Source: Bacteroidota bacterium (lineage in GTDB: Bacteria > Bacteroidota > Bacteroidia > Chitinophagales > Chitinophagaceae). Taken from it: a stretch of DNA of 64,000 nucleotides. The notes beneath the pieces were generated by a model that searched no databases, had not been told where the DNA came from, and saw nothing but the letters and a program-made list of their open reading frames with translations. Shown in pieces: positions 24,797-32,949 of this stretch (position 1 is the stretch's first letter; every line of letters begins with the position of its first letter). Both the position numbers and the translations under genes were made by a program. The stretch is from the NCBI GenBank assembly GCA_018267965.1, contig JAFDXK010000007.1, positions 78,333 through 142,332 on the forward strand. The letters run 5' to 3'.

Positions 24797-25208
24797 CCGC
24801 AACAGGGTATTTGATTGCAATATTCTTTATCTGCCTGTCATTCAAAATAAAGCTGGTAACATCACCCCGGTGCAAAATAATATTGAAGTACCCTTTGATA
24901 TAAAACGGGTGTATTATTTATACGATGTGCCCGGAGGAGGTGAGAGGGGTGGACACGCACATAAAAACCTGCAACAAATAGTAATCGCAGCAAGCGGCAG
25001 TTTTGATATTACCCTGGATGACGGAACCAATAAAAAAACTGTATCGCTTAACCGCCCATATATGGGCTTGCAGATTCGCCCCGGTATATGGCGGGATATT
25101 TCTAATTTCTCATCCGGTGCTATTTGTTTGGTATTAGCATCTGAATTGTATACTGAGACTGATTATATAAGAGATTATAACTCCTTTCTGGATTACAAAA
25201 GACTATGA
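24789..25208 (+). CDS. fdtA: FdtA/QdtA-type sugar 3,4-ketoisomerase
   Basis: Second tandem copy, 139 residues, with the complete family core YDVPGGGERGGHAHKNL (45-61), including H56 and H58, and the ending RDYNSFLDYK. Expected reaction: dTDP-4-keto-6-deoxy-D-glucose to a 3-keto-6-deoxy sugar, the precursor of 3-amino sugars such as Fuc3NAc or Qui3NAc. No RmlA/RmlB is in the window, and the usual partner FdtB (aminotransferase) is not adjacent, so the true substrate is open. It overlaps its neighbours on both sides (8 bp and 4 bp). Confidence 0.88.
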   Translation: MDNRNRVFDCNILYLPVIQNKAGNITPVQNNIEVPFDIKRVYYLYDVPGGGERGGHAHKNLQQIVIAASGSFDITLDDGTNKKTVSLNRPYMGLQIRPGIWRDISNFSSGAICLVLASELYTETDYIRDYNSFLDYKRL

Positions 25209-26269
25209 AGAAGATTTTAATTGCAGGTGCCGGTGGTGCCCCTTCTGAGGGAGTGATTAATTCATTGTTGCAGGAAGGAAAGGATGAGGTAATTGGAATG
25301 GGTAGTGAAGTGACAGATTTGGCATTGTCTGCAGCTCAAAAAAAATATTACGTACCCTACGCAAATACGTATGAGTATAAGGATGCATTACTTAAGATAT
25401 TGGTAAACGAAAAGCCCGACCTTATACATTTTCAAAATGACCTGGAGATTTATCACGCCTCTTTGTTAAGAGATGAGATACATGCAACAGGTACAAAAAC
25501 ATTTATGCCATCGCATGATGTTATTGATACTTGTGTACATAAGTATAAAACTTATCTCAAGCTTAAAGATGCAGGTGTAAAAGTGCCTGAAAATATACTC
25601 ATCTCTGATGAAAAGGTATTGAAAGAAGCATTTCAATCTTTAGGAGATGCGAATGGCAATATATGGCTTAGGGCATCATCAATAGGTGGCGGTGGTAAAG
25701 GTGCATTACCTACAAACAATTATGAATTTGCTAAGGGTTGGATACAACGTTACAATGGGTGGGGAGATTTTATAGCTGCTGAAATACTGACGGCTAATAC
25801 TGTAACATGGTTATCAATATGGCATGAGGGAGAATTGATTGTGGCACAAACACGTATAAGAAAAGGTTGGGTGCATGGTAACAGAACCTTAAGCGGAGTT
25901 ACTGGCGTTACCAAAGTTGGACAGACTTATGCAGATGCTATCGTGGACGAAATAGCAATGAATACTGTTAAAGCGGTTTCAGATAGACCACACGGCATAT
26001 TTGGTGTAGATATGACTTATGATAAGAATGGCATACCTAACCCAACAGAAATAAACATTTCAAGATTTTTTACAACCGTCCTGTTTTTTACAGAAGCAGG
26101 TTTGAATATGCCTGCCATATTTAAAAATATTGCTTTGCACAACGAGTTCCCGACACTAAAAAAGAACATCAACCCATTAGAAAATGGATTGATGTGGTTA
26201 CGCGGCATGGATACAAAACCACGCCTTGTTAGGAATAGTGACATTGAAAACGAGATAGTATTTTTATAG
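25205..26269 (+). CDS. ATP-grasp domain protein (CarB-like)
   Basis: ATP-grasp ligase of 354 residues, related in fold to the large subunit of carbamoyl-phosphate synthase. It has a Rossmann-like pre-ATP domain (KKILIAGAGGAPSEGV), a Gly-rich ATP loop in the ATP-grasp domain (ASSIGGGGKGALPT, about residues 156-169), and a metal/ATP acidic patch ending with GVDMTYDKNGIPNPTEINIS. Enzymes of this type form amide or acyl-phosphate bonds between a carboxylate and an amine. In a glycan locus this would suit attaching an amino acid or acid to a sugar. The substrate is unknown. It overlaps the next gene (TAGTG). Confidence 0.8.
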   Translation: MKKILIAGAGGAPSEGVINSLLQEGKDEVIGMGSEVTDLALSAAQKKYYVPYANTYEYKDALLKILVNEKPDLIHFQNDLEIYHASLLRDEIHATGTKTFMPSHDVIDTCVHKYKTYLKLKDAGVKVPENILISDEKVLKEAFQSLGDANGNIWLRASSIGGGGKGALPTNNYEFAKGWIQRYNGWGDFIAAEILTANTVTWLSIWHEGELIVAQTRIRKGWVHGNRTLSGVTGVTKVGQTYADAIVDEIAMNTVKAVSDRPHGIFGVDMTYDKNGIPNPTEINISRFFTTVLFFTEAGLNMPAIFKNIALHNEFPTLKKNINPLENGLMWLRGMDTKPRLVRNSDIENEIVFL

Positions 26270-27162
26270 TGGGTAAGATTTTAATCACAGGTGCATCAGG
26301 ATTTATCGGTAAACGATTGCTAGAGGTTTTTTGCGATGAATATGGCGATGATAATATCATTGCGTTGACTTCTGAAAAGCCAAACAGGGGACTTTTCCTA
26401 AATCACCATAATTATTCTTTTCCGAAAGATTTTTTTTTGGCATCAGGATTTGATGATATAGAGACAATTATTCACGCAGGTGCATTTACACCAAAGCAAT
26501 CTAACGAAGCAAATAGCTGGGAAGAAACTACAAGTAATATTTCCAATACTTTCAATTTAATCACAGCAACATTACCAATACTTAAAAAATTTATTTTTTT
26601 GAGTACGCTAGATGTTTATGAAATTGTCGACGGCCCGATTTCTGAAGATAGCAGCACATCACCGATTTCATTGTATGGGGCATCAAAATTATACTGTGAA
26701 AGAATGTTGCAACAATGGGCTGTTGAACGAGGTGTGTCATGCCTGGTACTGCGTGTAGGTCACGTATACGGCCCTGGTGAACAAAAGTATAAAAAGCTGA
26801 TACCCTTAGTGATGAATAATTTACTCAGGAATGAAAGTCCGCAGATATTTGGGAATGGTAAAGAGCTAAGATCTTTCATATTTATAGATGATGTAGCCAA
26901 TGCAATATTAGCGATGGCGAAAATGAAAGAATATGACAGTCCTATCAATATTGCAGGGTCAAAACCCGTAAGTGTATCTGAGTTGGTAAATACGATTATT
27001 GATATTGCAAATCAAAACGTACAAATTGATTACAAGGAAGGCAATACAGTGTCGAGGAATTTAGTTTTTAACACTGCCAAAATGCAGCGATTAATAAACA
27101 TAACAGAAACACCACTACGAAAAGGACTTGAAGCTGAATGGCAGTTCATGAGTAGTTTGTAA
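26269..27162 (+). CDS. NAD(P)-dependent epimerase/dehydratase
   Basis: Extended short-chain dehydrogenase (297 residues) acting on a nucleotide sugar. The GTG start overlaps the preceding TAG. The dinucleotide loop is ITGASGFIGKRL (residues 5-16). A Ser/Thr-rich catalytic strand (FLSTLDVYE) precedes the YGASK motif (Tyr/Lys). GHVYGPGEQ and FIFIDDVANAI are typical of GalE/RmlD-like epimerases or reductases. Its place between an ATP-grasp protein and a HAD phosphatase suggests a special precursor route, but the reaction cannot be named. Confidence 0.85.
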   Translation: MGKILITGASGFIGKRLLEVFCDEYGDDNIIALTSEKPNRGLFLNHHNYSFPKDFFLASGFDDIETIIHAGAFTPKQSNEANSWEETTSNISNTFNLITATLPILKKFIFLSTLDVYEIVDGPISEDSSTSPISLYGASKLYCERMLQQWAVERGVSCLVLRVGHVYGPGEQKYKKLIPLVMNNLLRNESPQIFGNGKELRSFIFIDDVANAILAMAKMKEYDSPINIAGSKPVSVSELVNTIIDIANQNVQIDYKEGNTVSRNLVFNTAKMQRLINITETPLRKGLEAEWQFMSSL

Positions 27163-27164
27163 TT

Positions 27165-27770
27165 ATGCAATTCTTTTTTGACCTGGACGGAACGTTGATA
27201 AATGCAAAACCGCGTGTCTATCAGTTATTTCAAAAATTAGTACCCGAATCAACGTTGTCCTTTGATGCTTATTGGGAAAAGAAGATGCAGCAAATAGGGC
27301 ATGCTGAGATGCTATCCGGATTAGGGTATACTGAAACTGATATTAAACAGTTTCAAAATGAATGGCATGCAGCAATAGAACAACCTGAGTGGTTGGCATT
27401 AGATACGCCGTTTGAAGGTGTGAATGAGCTGCTGAAAACAATTGCTGAAAATCATAAGTTATATATTGTTACATCCAGGCAATTTCAACAGCCTGTAGTT
27501 CAGCAAGTAAATAGTTTTGGCTGGACAGATATAGTCACAGATGTATTGGTTACATGCCAGCAAAAAGAAAAATACGAATTGATATCCCAGTCAACTGCTG
27601 TTTCTTCCAACGATTGGATGATAGGAGATACAGGCAAGGATATTCAAACAGGTAAGGCCTTAGGCATTAAAACAGCGGCAGTATTATCGGGATTCAGAAA
27701 CAAAGAATCCTTATCAAAGTATAACCCTGATTTAATAATAGATAACGTTACACTTTTACCACTGGTATAA
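27165..27770 (+). CDS. HAD-superfamily phosphatase
   Basis: Phosphoglycolate-phosphatase-like HAD hydrolase, 201 residues, cytoplasmic. Motif I DLDGTL is at residues 6-11, with the nucleophile Asp and the general acid two residues on. Motif II is the Thr-Ser of YIVTSRQ. Motif III is a Lys in the QKEKYEL region. Motif IV is GDTGKDIQTG. The helical cap lies between motifs I and II. In this cassette it may remove a phosphate from a sugar or acyl-sugar intermediate. It starts 2 bp after the epimerase gene and its stop overlaps the next ATG. Confidence 0.87.
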   Translation: MQFFFDLDGTLINAKPRVYQLFQKLVPESTLSFDAYWEKKMQQIGHAEMLSGLGYTETDIKQFQNEWHAAIEQPEWLALDTPFEGVNELLKTIAENHKLYIVTSRQFQQPVVQQVNSFGWTDIVTDVLVTCQQKEKYELISQSTAVSSNDWMIGDTGKDIQTGKALGIKTAAVLSGFRNKESLSKYNPDLIIDNVTLLPLV

Positions 27771-28390
27771 TGGATGAGCAAGCATTAGTTAATCAGCGCT
27801 CTGTTACGTTTACTGAAAAATGTAAAGCCCTGCTTCTGCGTATGAAGTATGGCAAAGCATTAATATTAAAAGGCGGATTAAAAATATTAGGTAAACAACC
27901 TGTATTGAAGGTGCCTGGTAGCAGTAAGGTGATATTGGGTGACAAAGTCGTTTTGAATTCTGATTTTAAAAATTCAAATACAGCACTCACATATAGGTGC
28001 ACCTTAGTTTGCGGATATAATGCATCAATCACAATTGGTGATAATACCATGTTGAATGGTGTTGCAGTCACTGCGTACTCAAAGGTGACAATTGGAGCTA
28101 ATTGCCAGATTGCATCGAATACTATTATTACAGATACCGATTATCATCCTGTAGACCCTGAAACGAGGAAGCGACAGGTATTAGGCTACAAATATGATTT
28201 TGATACTGTTGGAAAGAAAGAAGTAAATATCGGTAATAATGTATGGATTGGTTGGGGGGCAACAATATTGAAAGGCGTAACAATAGGAGATAATAGTATT
28301 ATAGCTGCTGGCTCAGTGGTTACTCAGGACGTGCCTGCAAATGTATTGGTTGCAGGTAATCCTGCTGTTGTGAAAAAGAAATATGACTGA
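27770..28390 (+). CDS. Left-handed beta-helix acyltransferase
   Basis: Hexapeptide-repeat acyltransferase (206 residues) of the maltose/galactoside O-acetyltransferase type. The N-terminal ~55 residues are charged. Then come imperfect [LIV]-G-x4 turns (IGDNTMLNGV, IGANCQIASN, IGDNSIIAAG), the acetyl-CoA-site WIGWGATILKGVTIG, and the closing VVTQDVPANVLVAGNPAVV. It probably acetylates a hydroxyl or amine of a sugar made by the neighbouring enzymes. It overlaps the HAD gene by one base and the next glycosyltransferase gene by 8 bp. Confidence 0.88.
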   Translation: MDEQALVNQRSVTFTEKCKALLLRMKYGKALILKGGLKILGKQPVLKVPGSSKVILGDKVVLNSDFKNSNTALTYRCTLVCGYNASITIGDNTMLNGVAVTAYSKVTIGANCQIASNTIITDTDYHPVDPETRKRQVLGYKYDFDTVGKKEVNIGNNVWIGWGATILKGVTIGDNSIIAAGSVVTQDVPANVLVAGNPAVVKKKYD

Positions 28391-29360
28391 TATTAAAACT
28401 CAATATCCGGTTGTTACCTCTGTAGTGTTGTCTTACAACACAGGAAAATATGTTGTAGAAGCATTAGATTCTATTAAAGCTCAGCAATATCCTAATATGG
28501 AGATCATTATTGCAGATGATTGTTCAAAGGATAATTCTGTAGAGCTAATTAATAATTGGTTGGATAATAATAAGGATTGCAATTGCCGCTTTATTATACA
28601 CAAAGAAAATAAGGGGCAATGCCATACCTTAAATGAAATACTTGAAATAGCTACAGGTAAGTATGTGTCTTTTATAGGTGATGATTTGTGGTTGCCGGAA
28701 AAAACACTTGAACAAGTAAGGATTTTAGAAGAGGCTGGCGATGAATATGGTGTAGTGTATGGGGATATGAGCTATATAGATGAAGCAGGAAACCCTAAAG
28801 GCGATAATACCTGGTTCAGTGATAAGTTTGATGCAGCAAAAGAGCTACCCCAGGGAAACATTTTTGACGAAACGATTGATTCGGTAACATTCTTTGCCCA
28901 GGCATCTTTATACAATCTTAATAAGCTGAAGGCAATAAACTTCAAGTTCAATAAATCGTTTATTTCTGAAGACTGGTATCTAAATCTGCATATTACCAGG
29001 ATTTCAAAAGCAATAGGTGTAAGAAAGATATATTGTAAGTATCGATTCCGTAATGATTCTGTTACAGCTATCAACTGGAAAGAAGATAATATACACAATG
29101 TTTATTTGTCGCAGCTTACAATGCTAAAAGAAATGTATTATCATCCTAATAATACAAAAGACGATAAAAGATTGATTAATCAAAAAACACAGGCGTTAGC
29201 CATTAAGTTGTATGGGCTTCCGGCGGCTAAAAAAACTGAAAAAATAAGCATAGCATCCTGGTTGCTAAAGACAAAACTCTCATTTAAAAACCTTGCCATA
29301 CTTATTGTGTTGGCTGTATTTGGTGATTTAAACATAACAACCAGAATTCAAAGAGGATAG
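28383..29360 (+). CDS. Glycosyltransferase family 2
   Basis: Inverting GT-A transferase (325 residues). It has the usual N-terminal strand YPVVTSVVLSYNTGKYV, the nucleotide-binding IIIADDCSKDNS, and the metal-binding acidic motif within YVSFIGDDLWLPEKTL (where DD replaces the usual DxD). A C-terminal hydrophobic segment (LAILIVLAVFGDL) may anchor it to the membrane. Its substrate is not predictable. It follows the acyltransferase with an 8-bp overlap. Confidence 0.87.
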   Translation: MTDIKTQYPVVTSVVLSYNTGKYVVEALDSIKAQQYPNMEIIIADDCSKDNSVELINNWLDNNKDCNCRFIIHKENKGQCHTLNEILEIATGKYVSFIGDDLWLPEKTLEQVRILEEAGDEYGVVYGDMSYIDEAGNPKGDNTWFSDKFDAAKELPQGNIFDETIDSVTFFAQASLYNLNKLKAINFKFNKSFISEDWYLNLHITRISKAIGVRKIYCKYRFRNDSVTAINWKEDNIHNVYLSQLTMLKEMYYHPNNTKDDKRLINQKTQALAIKLYGLPAAKKTEKISIASWLLKTKLSFKNLAILIVLAVFGDLNITTRIQRG

Positions 29361-29361
29361 A

Positions 29362-30183
29362 ATGAAGTTCTCGATAGTTACAATTAATTACAACAATATT
29401 GAAGGTTTGAAGAGAACTGTAGAAAGTGTTATTTCTCAGAATTTCGATTCATACGAGTATATAGTTATTGATGGTGGTTCTACAGATGGAGGCAAGGAGT
29501 ATCTTGAAACAGTTAGTGATAAAATAACGTATTGGGTTAGCGAAAAAGATGGTGGCATTTATGATGCTATGAATAAAGGAGCCCAAAAAGCAATAGGGGA
29601 TTATTTATTGTTCTTAAATAGCGGCGATTACTTTATAGATAATAATGTGTTGAATGCCGTATCGAAATTTCAACCTAAAGAAGATATTGTTTATTGCGAT
29701 ACTTATTTTTCGATAAACGATTCAAGGATTGAACAAGTATACCCTGATGCATTAACCCTTTATTTTTTCACACATAGCACTATCAACCATCAATCTACTT
29801 TTATACATAAAAGCTTGTTTGATAAATACGGTTACTATGACAGTAACATGAAAATATGTGCGGATAAAAAATTTTTTATGTCGGTTATCTGCAAGTATAA
29901 TTGCACATACAGGCACCTGCCGATTACTATAACAGACTGCAATCTACACGGTGCAAGTTCTGACGGTAAAAATGGTGCTACTATCATAAAAGAAAAAGAA
30001 GATATACTGAGAGAGGAATTCCCTGCTTATGAAGCTGATTATAAAAGGATGCAAGAATTAGAAACACTCGTCGAGCAGTTTTATGCATCGAAGGGCATTG
30101 CCTTATTGAAGTTCTTAGGTATGCCGCATAAGACTATGTTAGAGAAGCTGATTAAAACTAAGGTTAATCGCACGCGGTATTAA
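29362..30183 (+). CDS. Glycosyltransferase family 2 (WcaA/WcaE-like)
   Basis: GT-A transferase of 273 residues, similar in layout to the short GT2 enzymes of colanic-acid type loci. It starts MKFSIVTINYNNIEGLKRTVESV. The donor-site loop is YIVIDGGSTDGG (residues ~33-44) and a conserved YWVSEKDGGIYDAMNKG follows. YLLFLNSGDYF supplies the metal site. The donor sugar is unknown; members of this subgroup often use GDP- or UDP-sugars. It begins 1 bp after its neighbour. Confidence 0.88.
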   Translation: MKFSIVTINYNNIEGLKRTVESVISQNFDSYEYIVIDGGSTDGGKEYLETVSDKITYWVSEKDGGIYDAMNKGAQKAIGDYLLFLNSGDYFIDNNVLNAVSKFQPKEDIVYCDTYFSINDSRIEQVYPDALTLYFFTHSTINHQSTFIHKSLFDKYGYYDSNMKICADKKFFMSVICKYNCTYRHLPITITDCNLHGASSDGKNGATIIKEKEDILREEFPAYEADYKRMQELETLVEQFYASKGIALLKFLGMPHKTMLEKLIKTKVNRTRY

Positions 30184-30197
30184 AGCAGTTATTTGAA

Positions 30198-31310
30198 TTG
30201 AAGAAGAAATTGAATTTTATTATTGCTGAGTTCGATCATTACGAACCAATATACGCTTTGCTAAAATGCATAGCACCGCACGCAAGCGCGATATGTGTTT
30301 TTACGCTGCCTCAGTTTATTGTTAGACTGCAGCAGGAAGAATTTGGTAACGACCATCCCATTGTCTGGCATGAAGTAGAAGGGCCTGCACATATCAAGAA
30401 GCAAGATATTGAGGCTTTTCAGAAGAAGATTGACGTTTTTATTATGGCAACATCAACTGATTTTGATGAAGCCAGGGACTTGCTTGCAGAAATAAAGCCA
30501 GCCAAAACATTGATGTGGATAAGAAATATCAATTTTTGGTTCGAAATGAGCAAAAGGTATAAGGTGTTTAAGAGGCCACGCTCTGAGTTTCATGAAAAAA
30601 TATTATCACTTGCGGAAAAGGCTGATGCTTTTGTAGTAGAAAGCCCCAATCTGAAAATGTATTTGCAGAAGATGATTAACGGTAAGAGCCCGGTAATGAT
30701 CTTCCCATATTCAATATTTGAAAAAGTAAACAGTAAAACCGCAGATACTGATAAGATTGTTGTGAGCATCCCCGGATATATACAAAGAAGCAGGAGGGAC
30801 TATGATATTGCCTTAGATGCTTTTGAAAGACTTGACAAGAAAAAATTTAAACTAAAACTATTAGGTCAGGCGAGAGATGAATATGGCTATAAAATTATTG
30901 ACAGGGCTAACGGAATGATATCTAAGGGTTATTGTATCGATTTTCTGAAAAAGCCTGAAGATTTTGAACAGGAGATGATTGATTCAGATATTTTGTTTGC
31001 GCCTATAAATGTCGAAACGAATTATTCCGGTGTTAATGAAACTTATGGTTTGTCGAAAGAATCGGGCCTTACTTTTGATGTAATACGTTACGCTAAGCCG
31101 GCAATTTTCCCGTCTGAAATGGGTCTTCCTGAAGAATTAAATGACTCTGTTTTTAAATATTCAAATATCGATGAGCTACTTGTCATATTCGATAAGTTTA
31201 CACAGAACGAATATTTTGATCAGATAGTATCGAAGGCAATTGCAGCATCAAAAAAGTATAGCAAAGAAGAAATAACAAAAAAGTTTCTTGCAGCTATAGA
31301 TGAAATATAA
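30198..31310 (+). CDS. Putative GT-B glycosyltransferase, family not recognised
   Basis: A 370-residue cytoplasmic protein that I cannot place in a defined CAZy family. Two Rossmann-like halves are visible: an N-terminal part beginning KLNFIIAEFDHYEPIYALLK with WIRNINFWFEM, and a C-terminal part with VVSIPGYIQRSRRDYDIALDAFERL, KLKLLGQ, and a donor-site-like SGLTFDVIRYAKPAIFPSEMG. This resembles GT1/GT4-like enzymes but lacks the E-x7-E motif. The start codon is TTG, and no nearby ATG is in frame. A GT role is inferred mainly from layout and context. Confidence 0.65.
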   Translation: MKKKLNFIIAEFDHYEPIYALLKCIAPHASAICVFTLPQFIVRLQQEEFGNDHPIVWHEVEGPAHIKKQDIEAFQKKIDVFIMATSTDFDEARDLLAEIKPAKTLMWIRNINFWFEMSKRYKVFKRPRSEFHEKILSLAEKADAFVVESPNLKMYLQKMINGKSPVMIFPYSIFEKVNSKTADTDKIVVSIPGYIQRSRRDYDIALDAFERLDKKKFKLKLLGQARDEYGYKIIDRANGMISKGYCIDFLKKPEDFEQEMIDSDILFAPINVETNYSGVNETYGLSKESGLTFDVIRYAKPAIFPSEMGLPEELNDSVFKYSNIDELLVIFDKFTQNEYFDQIVSKAIAASKKYSKEEITKKFLAAIDEI

Positions 31311-31352
31311 GTAACACATAGTATAACCATCATAATTATTAAATCAAGGCAC

Positions 31353-31991
31353 ATGATTACCGCTATAAAAAAAATTTTCTGGAGACCACTCTTTATGTCT
31401 TATGTACGTTACAAAAGATGGTATACTGTAAAGTTTGTTATCCCGCCTTATGGCGAAAAAAGGGAGATTTTATTGAGTTATAAAACCAAATATGGCTGTA
31501 AGACGTTTGTTGAAACCGGCACTTTTTTAGGTGATACCGTAGAGCGCATGAAAACACATTTTGATAAAGTATTCTCAATTGAACTGGCAAGCGAATTAGC
31601 AAAAAAGGCACAAGAACGATTTAAGAACGATGCAAATGTGTTTATTATTGAAGGTGACAGCGGTAAAAAGCTAAGCGAAATAATCCCACAGTTGTTACCT
31701 CCTGTTTTGTACTGGTTAGACGGTCACTTTTCGGGAGCTTGTATGATAGACGGAGAGTTTATACAAACCGCTACTGCAGATCTCGATACCCCGATAATGA
31801 GTGAATTGAATGCTGTATTATCTAACGGTGGGCTTAAGAATAATGTTATTCTCATTGATGACGCGAGATTGTTTAATGGAAGTGATGGTTATCCCCGATA
31901 CGAGAGCCTTGTCAGTCATTTGAAGACTTTAGGCATTTCGCCAAATCAGGTTTCGGTAGAAAGAGATATTATCAGAATAGTACCTGCGTGA
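31353..31991 (+). CDS. Class I methyltransferase-like protein
   Basis: Small protein (212 residues) with a Rossmann-type SAM-binding signature. Motif I is FVETGTFLGDTVERM (residues ~51-65), motif II is VFSIELASELAKKA, and YWLDGHFSG with a later ILIDDAR supplies the acidic post-motifs. The N-terminal 40 residues are basic and hydrophobic, suggesting membrane association. It is preceded by the largest gap in the locus (42 bp) and overlaps the GT10 gene by 4 bp. It may methylate a sugar hydroxyl; methyl transfer itself is not proven by the sequence. Confidence 0.68.
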   Translation: MITAIKKIFWRPLFMSYVRYKRWYTVKFVIPPYGEKREILLSYKTKYGCKTFVETGTFLGDTVERMKTHFDKVFSIELASELAKKAQERFKNDANVFIIEGDSGKKLSEIIPQLLPPVLYWLDGHFSGACMIDGEFIQTATADLDTPIMSELNAVLSNGGLKNNVILIDDARLFNGSDGYPRYESLVSHLKTLGISPNQVSVERDIIRIVPA

Positions 31992-32935
31992 AAAAGACAA
32001 TTAAAATAAAGTTCACTGATTTCTGGACAGAATCTCTCGACGGAATTTTTCTTTATAATTTATTAAAAGAACATTTCCCGATTGAAATATCTGAAACACC
32101 TGATGTTTTAATATACTCGGTGTATTCGCATAACCATATCAATTACAACTGTAAGAAAGTATACTTTACTGCTGAAAATACAGTGCCAGATTACAGGTTC
32201 TGTGATTATTCAATAGGGTTTAATCATGATGAGGCTAACAACAGGCATATCAGGTACCCGTTATTTCTTTTTTATGGCGATATCAACTCGTTGATAAAAA
32301 AAGAAACTATTACTACGGACATGCTAAAGGCTAAAACAGAGTTTTGCACCTTCGTAGTGTCGAATGCCAGTGCTCTTGAACGTATTGAGTTTTTCAAAAA
32401 ATTAGATGCTGTCAAGAGGGTGGACTCTGCTGGTAAGGCAATGAACAATATGCCTAATGGATGGAGCATACCTAAAGGCGAAAAATATCAGTACATAAGA
32501 AAATATAAGTTCAATATTGCCTTTGAAAATAGTGCTACAGCAGGTTATACTACTGAGAAGATATTTGAACCAATGGAGTGCCTAACCACCCCTATTTATT
32601 GGGGTGACCCCTTAGTTACAAAGGATTTTAATCCTGCATCGTTTGTTCATATTCGTGACTACGCGAATTATGATGAAGCCATCAAGGACATTATAGCCAT
32701 AGACGCAGATGATGAAAGGTATTTGAAAATGATGAACGAGCCGTATTTAATTGGTAACAGAGTTCCTGAGCATTTAAAAGTGGATAGGCTGATAGAGTTT
32801 TTTGAAAAGGTATTTTATGGTGATTCTATTACACCGGTGTCTTCTACGAAAGAGTTCTTGTATAATAAAATGACATTTAAGACTAAAGTGCTGTTGCAAA
32901 AAATACCTGCTAAGTTGAAGCAGATGATGCGATAG
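31988..32935 (+). CDS. Alpha-1,3-fucosyltransferase family GT10
   Basis: Transfers L-fucose from GDP-fucose to a GlcNAc- or Glc-type acceptor, producing Lewis-like structures in known bacterial homologues. The conserved GT10 block, with KFNIAFENS, GYTTEKIFE and TPIYWGDP, lies at about residues 173-205, and 315 residues matches the bacterial catalytic domain. The C-terminus is basic and amphipathic, as in Helicobacter enzymes that bind the membrane. GDP-fucose is made by gmd/fcl ten kilobases upstream. The start is GTG, sharing bases with the previous stop (GTGA). Confidence 0.92.
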   Translation: MKKTIKIKFTDFWTESLDGIFLYNLLKEHFPIEISETPDVLIYSVYSHNHINYNCKKVYFTAENTVPDYRFCDYSIGFNHDEANNRHIRYPLFLFYGDINSLIKKETITTDMLKAKTEFCTFVVSNASALERIEFFKKLDAVKRVDSAGKAMNNMPNGWSIPKGEKYQYIRKYKFNIAFENSATAGYTTEKIFEPMECLTTPIYWGDPLVTKDFNPASFVHIRDYANYDEAIKDIIAIDADDERYLKMMNEPYLIGNRVPEHLKVDRLIEFFEKVFYGDSITPVSSTKEFLYNKMTFKTKVLLQKIPAKLKQMMR

Positions 32936-32949
32936 TTTTTACTGAATAA

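Noticed and set aside
24386..25208. Single FdtA gene split by a frameshift
   Set aside because: Each copy is complete from N-terminus to RDY ending and they align with each other over the full length, so they are a tandem duplication.
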